Shown: positions 28,383 to 40,494, counted from the first letter of the stretch. The stretch: 64,000 bases of DNA from Blattamonas nauphoetae (GCA_033064195.1 JARBJD010000246.1:1-64000), one strand, 5' to 3'. Program-made: numbers and translations. Notes: generated by a model not told the origin, from the sequence alone.

Positions 28383-31300
28383 TCACAGACAAACAACGAT
28401 CACAGACACGTTGTCTGTCGTGTCTGAGGCCTCTGCAGCGGTTCGGATGGCGAGAGCGGCCTTCTCCGCAAAGAGGCCCTTGTTCGCCCCAACAAGCGAG
28501 AAGAGCGGGTGAAGGACGGCCGCAATCTGGTCGTTCGACAAAACATCAAACACTCCATCGCACGCCAACACCAAAACTTGATCCAAACAGGTCCAGTCGG
28601 ACGGGAGGGCTTCGTGTGGTGGGAAGTCATTCGGTGGGAAGTGGAAATACCCGCGATGTGGCCACTGTGGTCGGCAGAATGCCTCGACGGAGGGCAGAGC
28701 AGCAAGCTGGGCAGGTGTGAGGAGGTCGCCTGGCAGGGCCATCTCGACGGAGGTTGTGATAGGAACAGAAAAGAAGTCTGGCTCCGATGAGACGGACGGG
28801 CTCATGTCCAAATCTCCGAATGCCCGGCCCACAGCGAGGACACCCTCAATCCTCCGCTCCAGCGAGACTGTCGCTCCCACACTCCGCAGATACTCCCGTT
28901 CGGCGTAGTTCGTCGGTTTGTGGTCGATTGTGAGGCTTCGGGCGACGAATGCGGAGAGAACAGGCGGCGTGTCGGAGGCAATGTCGTCGGTCGGTGGATG
29001 CCGATGGAAGGGAGTGCGTGAGTCTGGGAACGGCTTGCGGCGTCGAAGGGTGCTGAACAGCACTGCGCGAGAATCCCCGACATTCCCGATGTGGATGTGG
29101 GAGGGTGTGAGGAGGGCAGTGAGGGCACACGATCCGTCTTTCACACCGAAGCGAGAGATCCGCGTGGAGAGCAACTGCAGCGTGTGCTCGAGAACGTTGA
29201 GTGCGGGCATCTTCTCGTCTGCTGCTGACATGGGAGACGTCGCTTGCTGAATGAATGGATTGGACATCTCCTCGTTCAGGCTGTCCTGAATCACTGTCTG
29301 CATGGCCGAGACGAAGTGGTGTTTCAGAAACATCGCTGTGGACCTCCCCGTGTGTCCGTCAAACAACCCATACACACCTCCCCACGGCCGCTCGAACATG
29401 GCCTGCCTGAAAACCCGTGCCTCCTCTGTTGTTGTGATTTCCTTCGAGAGGTCGGCCTCAATCTCGACCAGCGCGTCAAAGCCGTGGGGAGTGAAGCGGA
29501 GTTCGTTGGGGAAGTTCAGGAGGCGGGTGACGGTGTCGAACTGCTTCCGGCGGATGAGCTCGTCCATGTCGAACCCGCCGTACGGATGGATCAGCACGGC
29601 GTCCTGCATCTCATCGCGTGTGCCGATTGTGTCACACCAGCCAACGTGGAAGATGCGGAGAGTCATTTCGCAGGGAAGTGCCAGGACAGACGGAAGGGTG
29701 TTGGTGAAGGGGGACGGGTTGGGTGGAGGAAGTGGCTGTGGGACGGCTGAGATGGGCGAGGCCGGTGGGACCATTCGCAACGGACTGCAGATCAAGTTGA
29801 GGCCCCGCTTCTTCTTTCCGTTGTCCTCCGTCGCTTCGATCCTTCGTGGAGGAATGGTGGGTGTCTGTTCGGGAGGTGGAGCGATTGTTTGGTTGTGTTC
29901 CTCGCTTTTCAGCTTCTCTTCAACTCGACGGTGGGCTCGCATGATGTGTCGTTGTGCTTGCTTGATGGTGCAGGAGACAAACAAACGGTTTGGGAATGTG
30001 AACAACTTGTGGCTTCGATTGATGTGTCTCTGCTTCCCCTGGACCATGGTGCTGGTGGAGTATTTGATTCGGCTTGCGATGCACAATTTGGCTTGGCTGA
30101 TTGATTCACCATTCTCTTCGACAGAAACCGGAGTCGTGGGGCGCGAGGGGAGAGGGCCGGCGAAAGGTGTTGGGCGCAGATGGCGCGGATCCATGATTCG
30201 GGCAGAGAGTGTTCCATCCCATCCAGACACGACCTGAGCCTGTGTGAAGGATGGTTTCTGTGTCTCAGTCGGCAGGTGCTGTGTGGCGGTTTCTTCTGAT
30301 TTGGCAATGAGTCGTTCAATGACGTCTGCAATGAATACAGAACGTGTGTTCGGTTGAGGCTTGTTCGGTCTCACTCTGTGTGTAGGTTCAAGTTTCGGAG
30401 CCGGCTGAGCTGTCTCCTTGTTCGGCTCTGGCGGATACGTCACTCGCATCAGCTGGGCGTCCCTGTGATCTGGAAAGCAGTCTGCACAGACAGGATCGAA
30501 ATGTATTCTTTTGTCAATTTGGATGACAGGACGGGAGTAGTCTTCGCAGGGGAGGAACGGATTGACACACCCGTCGAGCACATACTCCGTCTGCGAGATG
30601 GTCTCCACGTAGAGCAGGTTGGCCTCAAACACAGACCGCATGGACGCTGTCCCGATCGCCAGGCCGAGGAACGAGCCGACGTAGTGCGCCTGGTTGAGGA
30701 AGGAGTACGACGGGTCGAAGAGCACAGCGTTGAACATCTCCTCGTCCTGGAAGTGTTCGGGGAGAGACTCGTTCTGCAGGAACGTGGCGATGTTGTTGGC
30801 AACGTGGAAGAGGCGTCGCTTCGACTCAGCCACTGTCAGCCGATGGCAGAGCTCAGTGATGGTGATGGCGGGTTCCGCAGTTGGATTGTGCTGTTTGACC
30901 AGCCTTCGCACAAACTCGGTGTGAAACACGTCGAGTGGATTCAGAGAAAACCACGGCTCGTGGAAGACAGGCGACGCGGAGAGGCACTCCGCTGAGACGT
31001 GGATGGGGAGCTGCTGGGTGCTCGAGAGGAAGGCCTGGGCGAGGTAGAACGGGTTGTTGCGCAGAAGCGGGAGGAGGACAGGCTCGGAGTAGAAGTCTGT
31101 TGGGTGCTTGACTGGGAACATGAACGGTATCGTCCTGTGGCGTGCCCATTCGGCCATCGCTTCTGCTTTGATCACGTCCATCCAGTTTCCCAGTGGAACG
31201 CCACAGAAGCGGTTGAAAGAGACGTTGACGTGTTGGAAGTGGGATCCTTCGGCGACAAGCGAGGTGCGGTGTCCGTACGGCCGGCGGAGGGAGACGTGCA

Positions 31301-33278
31301 GGGCGAGGATGACGTCGTCGGGGACGTTCGGTGAGGTCGTCCTGACTTCGGTCACGTTTTCAAAGTAATCTTTGCTCAGCTCCTCGAGATTGGAGGGAGT
31401 GAGGGCGGAGTTGGTGCTGGTGATGAACTCGGGCAGGGACGACAGTCGGTTGAATGAGACGTTGAGGGATGCTCGTTCCTTGGCGGGGACGAAGAGGGCT
31501 TGCGGGAGCTGTTCGATCTGATTGAACGAGAGGTCGACACGGGAGAGGTGCTGCAGGAACGTGAAGAAGTGGGGAGGGAGTGCAGTGATGCTGTTTCCAG
31601 CGAGGGTGATTGTGTGGAGTTTGTTGAACCGAACGACGAGAATAGGGACAGAATCAAACAAATTGCACGCGAGAAGGAGTTTCTCCAAGGGCGAGATTGG
31701 CGTGAGGTTGTGTGTGGAGTTGAGGACGTGGTCAGGAACAAGACGGTGGGAGTTTTGGACGAAGAGGAGGGCGATGCAGTCGGCGATTGTTGTGAAGGGC
31801 TGTTCCGTGGGGAGTTGTCGGAGAAGGTTGTGTGAGAGCGAGAGATGCTTCAGCTGGATGAGTTGAAAGAGGGAAGAAGGGACGGTCTCGATCTTGTTGA
31901 AGGAGAGGTTGAGTTTGGTGAGTCGGGTGAGGGAGGAGACGGTTTTGGAGATCGTCTTGATTCGGTTGAACGAAAGATCGAGAATTGTGAGGTTGTGGAG
32001 ATGATACACTGGCTCAGGAATGGAATCAAAAGCATTGTGGGAAAGGTTCAGAGTTGTTAAATGGTGTGAGAAGAATGATGGAGGGAGAGACGCCAGAGTG
32101 TTGTTGCTGAGAGAGCAAATCGTCATTTTAGTTTGTTTGGGGATAGTGTCTGCAAAAATGAGAAATGAAAGAGGAAACCCTCCGGAATATCTCCGAGAAA
32201 ATTGGAATCTGCGAGGAGGATGGAGACGTCCGAGCTGATTCTGGGAAGTTGTTTGAGTCGATTATGAGACAAATTGACTTTAACTGGCGATGTAGATGAT
32301 GAAAGAAGAGCAGGGCACGATGTAATTCGGTTATTGTTGGCTATAACATCGATCGGGTTCTGAACAAGTGAACGAGAGAAGAAGATACATCAATGGCTGA
32401 AAGGGAGGTCGGAAGCTTTGAAAGGAGATTGTTACCGATCCAAAGAGTTTGAAGTTTGGGAAGAAAGTCAATGAGATTGTTTGGAATGGATGAAATTTGG
32501 TTTTGTGAAAGATATAGAGTTGAGACATTTCCGATGTATCTACAAGACTAATCTCTGAAAAAAGAAAATATTCAAACATCTTCGTCGAATTTATCCAATA
32601 GATTCATTCGTAGGTCCAAGAATTGCAGGTTTGGGAGAGAACTCCCTTCAGGGAGTGAGAATTTGTGGAGGTAGTTCATTCCAAGCCCAAGAACAGTTAA
32701 TGTTGGGATATGAACTGGGACATCGATTGATCTGAGATAGTTTGAGCTCAAATCGAGAACCGTGAGTCGAGAATGGTGGAACGAGAGAATACGAGGGATT
32801 CTGGGAGAAGTCTGACAAAGAGAAGAGAAACCGATTTTGTGTGAGAAGGAGGATCTCTAACGAGGGAAACATGAGAGCGATATCATGTGGGAAAGAGCCA
32901 AGCCTCGTTTGAATCAACCTGAGTTCACGAAGGTGCTCGAGTTGAGCATGTCCAATTGAGATCAGTGTATTTCGTGACAGATCCTAAATATCAAAGAATT
33001 GAATCAGATGAGGAAAGAGAAACAAGTTTTTGGAGATTTGAGAATCTGAAGACATTGTTTGGGAAAGATGTAAATCGATTCATGAACAAGTCCAAAGATT
33101 CAAGGTTTGGAAAGGTCATGTGCAAAGGGGGAAGAGTGGTGAGAAAGTTGCAAGCTGCATTTAAAACTTTCAGTGATGGAAATATTCTCTCGCAAATTGA
33201 TGGATCAATGTAGCTCAAAAATTGTTGGTTGAGATTGGCTTCTGTTGTAGAGAGAGTCTGACTAATCTGACTTCCCAT
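28383..33278 (-). CDS. Leucine-rich repeat protein with C-terminal PP2C phosphatase
   Basis: Six exons (33278-33024, 32983-32832, 32800-32578, 32547-32389, 32359-32179, 32149-28383) splice in frame to 1578 residues. The five introns are 40, 31, 30, 29 and 29 nt. The first half is an LRR array (LQKLDLSRNTL across intron 1, LTVLDLSSNYL, VSTLYLSQNQI, LTTLNLSHNAF, LTILDLSFNRI). The C-terminus is a PP2C Ser/Thr phosphatase: GTRDEMQDA, VYGLFDGHTG (metal-binding DGHxG), IGNVGDSRAV, RAFGDLDMSP, LACDGVFDVLS and TTDNVSVIVV, so all metal-binding Asp positions are present. The central 600 residues are linker. Related layouts occur in adenylate cyclases/PHLPP-type proteins, where LRRs target the phosphatase. 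Two-metal Mg/Mn-dependent dephosphorylation is expected. Confidence 0.9.
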
Positions 33279-33522
33279 ATGAGAAGAAAAGAGGCAGAGT
33301 GGGGTGAGGAAGAATTATTGTGTTCCTTGACTCACTCAACTGTCCAGAATTCGAAGTGCAATGATTGGAGAGTTATGTAATGGGACTCCTCTCTCATCGA
33401 TTTGTGCACATTCCCAGAGAAAATGAGAACAAAAGCATTGAACGTGAAGTTATATAAAGATATCTGGAAGATTAAAATGATGAGCAAAGATAAAAAGAAG
33501 ATGAATCTCGTCTGGTGAGTAA

Positions 33523-36500
33523 TTAATCCGCATTTTCATATCCATATTCCGTGCCTGATGGGACAGCTGGTGGTACTGTATTGTCCGCCGGTGGCTCTTC
33601 TTCGACACGTGATGTTGTGGAAGCATCTTGATTGGGATCCACAATCGCTCTTTCCTGAGTGACTGCCTCCACCTTCTCCGTGTTCTCCCCTTCGGCCTCC
33701 TGGTCGTCTGCCTTCTCGTCCACTGCAAGATTGAAGGCCTGAGCAGCCTGCATCGCGTCTGCTCTCTGTCTCCCTGCTTGGAGCCTCCGCTCCATCCTCC
33801 GCTGGGCTGCTTCGTTCCTGAAGACCGGAATTAGCGTTCCTTTCTTTTTGATCGGTCGGTTGAGCTTTTGAATGCAATAGTACGACAAATACGCGTTGTT
33901 CTGGAGCGGGGCGAGGTCGATTGCATCTGGTGCCACTTCCGAGAAGTGCGGCATCTCGATCTGCAGCTCAGCTTCCTTCTCCTCTCCACTCTTCTCCTCT
34001 GGCTGAGCATATTCCGACGTGATGAGAGGGGCAGTGTCGCCTTCCGTGTCCTCTCCATTCCTTCCCCGTCTTCGTCCTCTGCCTCCACGTTGACGCGGGA
34101 ACATTTCTCGCATCTTGCGGCGAAGTGCGCGCTCTTCCTGTTCCTCGTCGACAGCCTCTCCTCGCTTCTTCCTCTCTTCTTGATCAGCAAGCATCTCCAT
34201 CCGCATCTCAGCCATCTTCCGTTCTCGAGCACTTTGCTCCAGCACCTTCTTGATGTTCTCTGGAAGCCACACCGAGTTATTCGGATCCGGCTCCTGAAAA
34301 GAATGAGACGCAAAAGGATGAAGAGAAGGGTAGGGCATACAACGTAGAGCGGATGCGAGTCGTAGAACGTCTGGACTTGCGTCACAAATCGGCTGAAGGG
34401 CTTGCCTCCCGTCTCATCCGTTTCGTCCACTCGAACTTTGTGTGTCTTCCCGATAAACCCTTTCTTGAACCCGTTCTTGAGATAGAAGAAGATGCGCACG
34501 ATCATGTACGGCACATACACCACCGAGATGATGAGCGTGGGGATCCACCAGTACTTCTCCGTCTCGTGGATGTGGTTGTTGATCATGGTGAATACGTACG
34601 TGATGATGGTCAGGATCCCGTGAATGTGGAACCCGAAGAACGCGGTGTCGATGAACGGCCGAGTGAGCTCCTTCGAATACGCGGGCGGGGCTTCGAAGTG
34701 GAAGAGCAGGTTGTACTTGTCCAGCCAGAACATGACGAAGAAGTACACGAAAAGGAGGAAGTAGATGAGCGGCTGGTACGTCGACACGAGCAGGGCTGTC
34801 ATCATCAGCTTGATGATGTTTGCCATCCTCCGCTCGATGTACCAGTTGAAGGGGGCGAGGTAGTGGTTGAGCTCGTCCTGCTCCATGCACGTGGCGAAGA
34901 TCATCGGGATCAGGTGGAAGACGCGGTCGATGATCTGAGTCCCGTCCAGCCCAATCACCTTCAGAATGTCAATCCCCGCATTCGACAGCAGCGTCACCCC
35001 GACCTCCCTGTACCACTCGAAGGACAGGAAGTAACGTGTCTTCCCAATCTGCAGGTCGTCGTTGTAGTACGTCTCCTCGAAGTTGATGATCGAGATGATG
35101 TATGTGACGAGAGCTGCGAGGCAGAAGTCAGCAAACCAGATTCGGAAGATCATGTCTGTCGACTGGGCAGTGCGTGTGGCTGGGCGGGTGAAGGGAGAGA
35201 CGTACGTGATGGCGAGTGAGATGACAGTGGAGAGGACAGTCGTGGAGAGCGAGATGACCATCGTCAGCCAGAAGTCGTTGGTGCCGCTTTTCCAATAATT
35301 CAGAAACCACGTCAGAACGACACCAGCGACAACAATGATCTGGACAAAGGAATAATGAGTGAGCAACAAGAACAAACCAGCGCGATGAGATCGGTGAAGA
35401 TCTCGCGACAGATCCGAGAGAACCGCGAGTAGCCCAGATTGGAGAAGATGATGTCGTTGGGTTCGATAGAGTCTTGGACACGGAGCAGACCATCCTGAAG
35501 ACGACTGCAGAGAAGAGAGGCAAGGGAAGAGGGAAGGTATCAAAGTGAAGAGACGCATACAATTCCGGAGGAAGGCTGCTGATCTGCCCGCAGAGGTTGA
35601 TCTTCTGGTTCTGACTGTACTCTGCTGCACACTTGTTGGCATCTTTTGCTTTCTGGAAAATGACGAAAGCGAAGCCAGTCGTGTCTTTGTTGACCGGGTT
35701 TTCGTACTTCTCGCGGGCTTCGCCTTGTTCGCGCATTGTGTTGAAGTGGTAGACTGGGCAGAAGGGAGGGATGGAAAAAAATGTCGAAATGAGAAGAAGG
35801 AGCGAGTACCTCTGTCCGTGCGAAGACCAAAAAAGCGGAGAGGAGTGCTGATGCAGCATCCAGGGTCGAATTTGAGGTTGGGATCGAGCTTGTTGGAAAG
35901 GGTGAGGAATGAAAATGACAATACTTTCCGTTGATCTGGAGAGACGTACAGATCGTGGCGCATGAGAAGGTCATCTTCTGTTTTGGCTGTGTCTGAAATG
36001 TAAGCATCATGAAGCTAGAGAGGGCATCAAGATTGGAGTGATGGAGAAATGAAGAGAGAGATACTTTGAGTGCAGAAGAATCGATTTTCTCCTGATTTGG
36101 ACCAAACTCACGGCAATCATAGCACAGAAGAACAGAGTACACTTCGCCCCATCGCTCGAAGTGATCTTTGAGAACGGACGCTTCTTTGATGTCGGAAGGA
36201 ACGTTTTGCACGACGATTGAATAATCTCCCACACTGAGATACACATCGTCCACTCTTTCCTCGACAGTCTTCATTCTGTACTTTATCATCCACAGACCAA
36301 TGCAGAAGGCGACGTTCACAACAACCTCTGGGATGACAGCAAAACTATATGAGAAAAACAAACAACATCGCCAAAAGCATGAGACATACCTTGCCTTTTG
36401 GATGCTAAAATGGCCTTCCCACCAAGAGCGGACAGTGTTTCCGAGAGAGGTCCAAACGAGGATGTCAGAAAATCCGGTTCCGTATGGAGACTGAATCGCA

Positions 36501-36847
36501 TACAGAACACACATTGCAATCGAGATAATGGCCAAAACAAGAAAGAGAATGGCCAAATATTGCTGTGGAGAAAAGTCGAAATAAGGAGGTGAAGAGATGG
36601 CGAAGTAGCTGGAAATGGTATTTCAAAGAAGAAGTGTGGTTTAACAGCAACGAATGATAAGGAATGACATCATTGGATTCAGTGATTACTGTTTCAGACA
36701 GACCTGAAGTTTGAAATAAAGGACAATTCCAGGTCCCACGCCTATTGTCTCAATATCTGTTCCCAAAACTTCTGAAAAGGGAAAAGAATGACGAAGAAAC
36801 AAGGAAAAACCACAAAAAGACTTCTTCTTCCCTTTTGAATTCATCAT
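33523..36847 (-). CDS. OSCA/TMEM63 (CSC1, DUF221)-like membrane channel
   Basis: Ten exons (36847-36704, 36562-36390, 36344-36112, 36091-36065, 35992-35925, 35888-35810, 35753-35561, 35504-35378, 35339-34344, 34293-33523) join in frame to 936 residues. Introns measure 141, 45, 20, 72, 36, 56, 56, 38 and 50 nt. Features: N-terminal membrane helices (YLAILFLVLAIISIA), an RRM-like cytosolic domain (DYSIVVQNVPSDIKEASVLK, GFAFVIFQKAKDANKC), then PNDIIFSNLG, which matches the PxDIxWxNL entry to the channel core. Multiple membrane helices follow, including QPLIYFLLFVYFF and DKYNLL. The last exon is a hydrophilic, Glu/Arg-rich tail of about 256 residues. The family forms mechanosensitive cation channels or scramblase-like proteins. 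The N-terminal start is the least certain part. Confidence 0.78.
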
Positions 36848-37174
36848 CTGTGGTCCAAGTCGTTGGGCATTCGTGTAGCGATGGCCGATCTTTAGAGGAG
36901 AAGAAAAGACAGAAATCAGAAAATAAAGAGAGTGTATACACGGACACGATCCCAACATCCACGTTGTGTCATTGCACAAAAAACTGTTGTGGTAAAAAAT
37001 TTAATGACGGGCAGGATCATACTAACATGTTATATTTGCTTCAAATAAGACTCTATTTCTCAAAAAAATCATGTATGAATTGATTGTCCATGCTTGGCCT
37101 GGCTCAAAACCCGAATCCTTGGATGATTCGGAAATATTCAAGATATAACCGAAGAGACAAAACCAATGACAAAC
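36848..37174. other. Intergenic, nothing recognised
   Basis: About 0.33 kb between the OSCA-like gene and the TIR of the next element. Possible upstream exon sequence of the OSCA-like gene was considered at 36.85-36.98 kb but no consistent splice frame was found. Confidence 0.35.
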
Positions 37175-37420
37175 TCAACGGCATGATCCTACCCCGTGCC
37201 CCCCTCCAATATTTTAAGAGGAGCTTTGTTTAATATCATTTCACGATGTATTAGTATTTATTGTTCGATTTGAGACCGGGTTTTGGAGATATAAATTCAT
37301 CTACACTTCACCCGATCCTTTTTCCAGACACTTTTTCATAATGTCGGATAGTCTTCACAGCCCCCCTGCTCAAGAGCAGTAGGCATGGGCAGCGGTCGGT
37401 CCGACTGCTCGTCGACCGAC
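37175..37420 (+). repeat. Left terminal inverted repeat of the 3.3-kb element
   Basis: Pairs with 40215-40465 in inverted orientation, best at TACCCCGTGCCCCC and GTCTTCACAGCCCCCCTGCT. Divergence between the two arms indicates an old element. Confidence 0.7.
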
Positions 37421-37540
37421 CGACTGCTTTTCCTGACGATCGTACCCATTTCTCACAATTTGTGTCTCTGATTCCTTGAGATTGATTTGTAAAACTAGAT
37501 TAAAGAACAGTGAATATGTGCTTGTGTGTGGGAAGAAAAA

Positions 37541-38340
37541 TCAACGGCAAATAGTTGAGTTTGTCCATGAAAACAGAGAAAAGGTGCTGGACAGTGAATC
37601 AAAAAGAAACAACAGCCTACGTCGTTTTGAGAGATTGTGAGGTGGATGAGTGCAGTCTGTTATGTCGGTGTTTGCGTATCGAGCCGTTTGAAGCAGTGGA
37701 AGAAGCGTTGTGCCAACGCTTCGGACTCCGTCAGCTGCCCATGTCACATGTTGCTGAACGCACACAGCACCAGCTCCTCTGTCGCCAGCTTGTTGGTGTA
37801 GTCTTCGATCAGTTCCATTTCCTCATCTTTCAGAGCAGCGAAGTGGGTGATATCCAGATGGGCCTGCACGACTGTCGTTTTGGCTGAGGTCTGCCATACG
37901 TGCTGTCGATGCACTGTGTGGGCAGCGCAGTGGATGAGATGGGTGGCAGTGTGATGGCAGGCAAGCTGGTAGCGTCGTTCTTTGTCGATCTGTCCAAACG
38001 CGAGAACTCTGAATTGTGGACGTGTTGCTCGGTTAGGGCAGGGACGATCTGGTGTGTGACACAATGTCCAGCCTTCCCAAGGTCGACCACATCAAACACA
38101 GCTGCGGTGCGATCGGCGAGGATTTCAGCGAACGAGCCTTCGGATCGACTTCTTTCAGGCTTGGGGAAGAATAGGGTGAGCTTTCCGTTGTTGTGGTCTT
38201 GGCCACCTGATGTTTGGTAGAAGACGGTCTGGGTGAGCACAACAAGATCGTGGACATTGTTTTTTCCGGGTGTTTTCAGCACAATCTGAACGTTTGCCTC
38301 GAATTCAAGTGCATTCAAGCGCATGTCAACTTCCACTTCA
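37541..38340 (-). pseudogene. Alanyl-tRNA editing-domain (AlaRS/AlaX-like) gene fragment, frameshifted
   Basis: The upstream part (to about 38.0 kb) has VFYQTSGGQDHNNGKL, equivalent to the xFYxxsGGQxxDxGxL motif of AlaRS/AlaX second domains. In another frame (37744-38064) comes RRYQLACHHTATHLIHCAAH, the HxxxH zinc/editing motif, then QAHLDITHFAALKDEEMELI, equivalent to the RFDFxHxxxLxxEEL stretch. The switch of frame near 38.0 kb and lack of the AlaRS catalytic core in the recognisable part make it a pseudogene or fragment. A functional copy would hydrolyse mis-charged Ser/Gly-tRNA(Ala). It lies inside a TIR-bounded element, so a captured host gene is the simplest reading. Confidence 0.65.
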
Positions 38341-40096
38341 GGATGTTATTCAATGTGTTGTGAAGAGGTCAGATCAATTGTTTGAGTAATGTTCTTGCGT
38401 TTGACAGTGTATTAGTGCAGTCCTTCGAGGAATGGCGTCGTTGTATTTTCTTTCATCTCTGTCAGCTCAGCATGTGAATTTCCGGAGTTGAGGTGTTTTG
38501 TGACAACTTCAATTTGAAAAGGGATTCCACTGTGTGTTGTGTTCAGTGCGATCCAATCATGAACCGTCAGATCATGTTTGATTTATTCGTCTCCCTTCGA
38601 CTTCTTCTGAGCTTCCTTCTGACGGGCTTTTGGAGGTCCTTGGAAATGATTTCTTCTGCCTGATCGGTTGTAGTCTATCCCTGGTATTGTCGTTCAATTA
38701 CAGTTGGTAATGAGCGATTGGTTGTGAAGTGTCCATCTAACTTCGTCAATGTTGAGTAAACAGGCGAAGTATCCAAATATGTTGTTAATAGCACAGTGTT
38801 GTTCTGTTTGTTGGAGACCAATTCGATATTGGAGACATTTCAGAGTTTCAGGGAAAACATCTTCATTAGAGGCTGGAGAACTGTTCTGCTGCCACTTGTT
38901 TCCTCCACCCTATCATGCATCTTCAATGAATGGAAGTTCAATCTGTTTCTCCAATCTTTCATGTGTGTGTCAGCCAGTTCAGATTGTTGTCAATGAGCTG
39001 TTCCTTTTGACACGTTGTGAAGCTTGTTTGAAAGAATGACTGAAAACCGATCAGAACAAATCCACTATTATGTTGTTCTTAAAGTCCAATCGAATCATGA
39101 CCGAGGAATCTGAAGCAAAATTGAGGACAGATGAGAGGAATGGCTTGTGGTTCGAGTTCGCCAGTGACCCAGATTGGTTGTGAGCAGAAAATTAGGGCAA
39201 AAACATAGTCCACATTATGATACAGCCTTGCAACTGAGGATGTCGATTAATAGCAGGTCGAGGATGGACTGTTTGTGTGAACGATCTAATGAGCAATATC
39301 AAGAGGAAAATGAAGGAGAAAGAAGATGAAATGGATATAGATACTGATTAATGTAGTTTGAAGCCTCCTGGTATGTCAATTTGTGTTCATCCGGCTTGAG
39401 TTCTTGGCCAGGTTCTCGGATGAACGTGTATGACACTTTACAGCTGCTCTCTCCACAAATCTGTCCAGAATAGACGAAAAACAGTGCAATACATGGATTA
39501 AAGCGAGGTGAAATGTCACACTGTTCGATCTGTGTCTTTGGTCCGGGATTTGTGCCCACATATGCAATGCTTGCGTACCCAGCCTGCTGCTATCAAAGTA
39601 CCCATTGGAAAGGAGAAATCAGGGTTTTCAGCAAATATCGGCCGGATAATTGTTTTCATTCCTCCTCTTCGTCAATTTAACAATTTGTCGCTCGTCTTCG
39701 AATACGATCGTGTCGGCTCGTTTCGACACCTTCATTTTCCTTCAAGATGAGAAGGATCGGATTCTTTGAGATTATATCCAAAATGGTGTCATGATCCGAT
39801 TCGGTAGTGGGACGACAGACTATCTTGAGCGAGATCACGAGAGAAAGTGATTGGGATGTCTTGAGAAGAAATAGAATACCATTTTCTCTTCATCTGGAGT
39901 CGTAGTAATGTTGTCAAAACAAAGAGGGAGAGTCGGTGTCGGTCGGACAGGCCGATTTTTTGTCCGATGTTGGGGAAGGACAGACCGACTCAGGGACTCT
40001 TGATCCACAAACAATTCTACTTTAATTTCGAGAAATATGAGATGAACTAATTATAGAGATGTTGTGAATCAAAAATGAGAAAAAGTGAACAATAAA
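38341..40096. other. Interior of the 3.3-kb element, no recognised gene
   Basis: Minus-strand protein-like stretches occur (for example QIVKLTKRRNENNYPADI near 39.7 kb and SSCKVSYTFIREPGQELKPD near 39.4 kb), but in different frames and without a recognised family. They may be further decayed cargo. GGTCGG-rich motifs lie at 39930-39985. Confidence 0.35.
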
Positions 40097-40171
40097 GTGT
40101 CCCAGGCAGGATTCGATCCTGGGTCCGGGGAGCAAAAAGCTTCCGTGCTACCACTCGACTAAAGGGCACTT
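40097..40171 (-). other. tRNA-like sequence, probably a degenerate tRNA or tRNA-derived repeat
   Basis: On the minus strand GTGCCCTTTAGTCGAGTGG gives a 5' strand and A-box, GGATCGAATCC a B-box, and the 3' end GGGACAC can pair with six of seven 5' bases including one wobble. The anticodon-like loop CTTTTTG would read TTT, but the anticodon stem has a mismatch, position 37 is T, and two extra bases separate T-arm and acceptor. It is not called a functional tRNA. Its A-box is close to that in the repeat at 47449-47528. Confidence 0.45.
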
Positions 40172-40214
40172 CAAAAAAGTCGCAGACTGTTTTATTTTTA
40201 GGGACTGGACTCGA

Positions 40215-40465
40215 TGCTTTCAGACCGACCACTGCCCATGCCTAAAGAGCAGGGGGGCTGTGAAGACTATTGGTGAATTCTCAAAAGTAACATAGAAAAA
40301 AGGATCTTTGTGAAGTGTTGAAACAAATATTGGGCTGGATCGAGCCAAAATGGGCAGCTTTTTTCGCCCTCAAAATCACAAAATTCCATCAAAAGTATGT
40401 TTAAGATTAAAATCCAGACATATTTGAAATTTTTCGTGAGGGGGCACGGGGTATGATTAAGCCAA
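40215..40465 (-). repeat. Right terminal inverted repeat of the 3.3-kb element
   Basis: Inverted counterpart of 37175-37420. It ends close to the next repeat (about 40495), so two elements abut. Confidence 0.7.
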
Positions 40466-40494
40466 CTCAACTTGAGACTGAAATCAAAAATGAT

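Larger units (their letters stand above)
37175..40465. mobile_element. TIR-bounded 3.3-kb DNA element
   Basis: About 240-base inverted repeats bound this segment: left 37175-37420, right 40215-40465. Shared landmarks are TACCCCGTGCCCCC, then GATCCTTTTT, AGTCTTCACAGCCCCCCTGC and AGGCATGGGCAG(C/T)GGTCGGTC. Internal to the TIRs are motifs rich in GACCGACC/GGTCGGTC on both sides (37395-37430 and 39930-39985), which look like sub-terminal transposase-binding clusters. No transposase was recognised, so it is probably non-autonomous. It carries a broken alanyl-tRNA editing-type gene fragment and a tRNA-like sequence. Confidence 0.65.

Noticed and set aside
29302-30237. Long antisense frames over the LRR-PP2C gene (also 29244-29750, 30354-30995)
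   Set aside because: Shadows of a strongly supported GC-rich coding region; no domain signatures.
34353-35219. 288-codon plus-strand frame rich in Val, Asp, Glu and His
   Set aside because: Antisense of the membrane core of the OSCA-like gene.
39299-39559. AlaRS catalytic core upstream of the editing-domain relic
   Set aside because: The minus-strand frame shows no class II synthetase motifs; the resemblance was too weak.
40097-40171. Functional tRNA-Lys (TTT)
   Set aside because: Stem mismatches, T at position 37 and two surplus bases before the acceptor strand argue for a degenerate copy.
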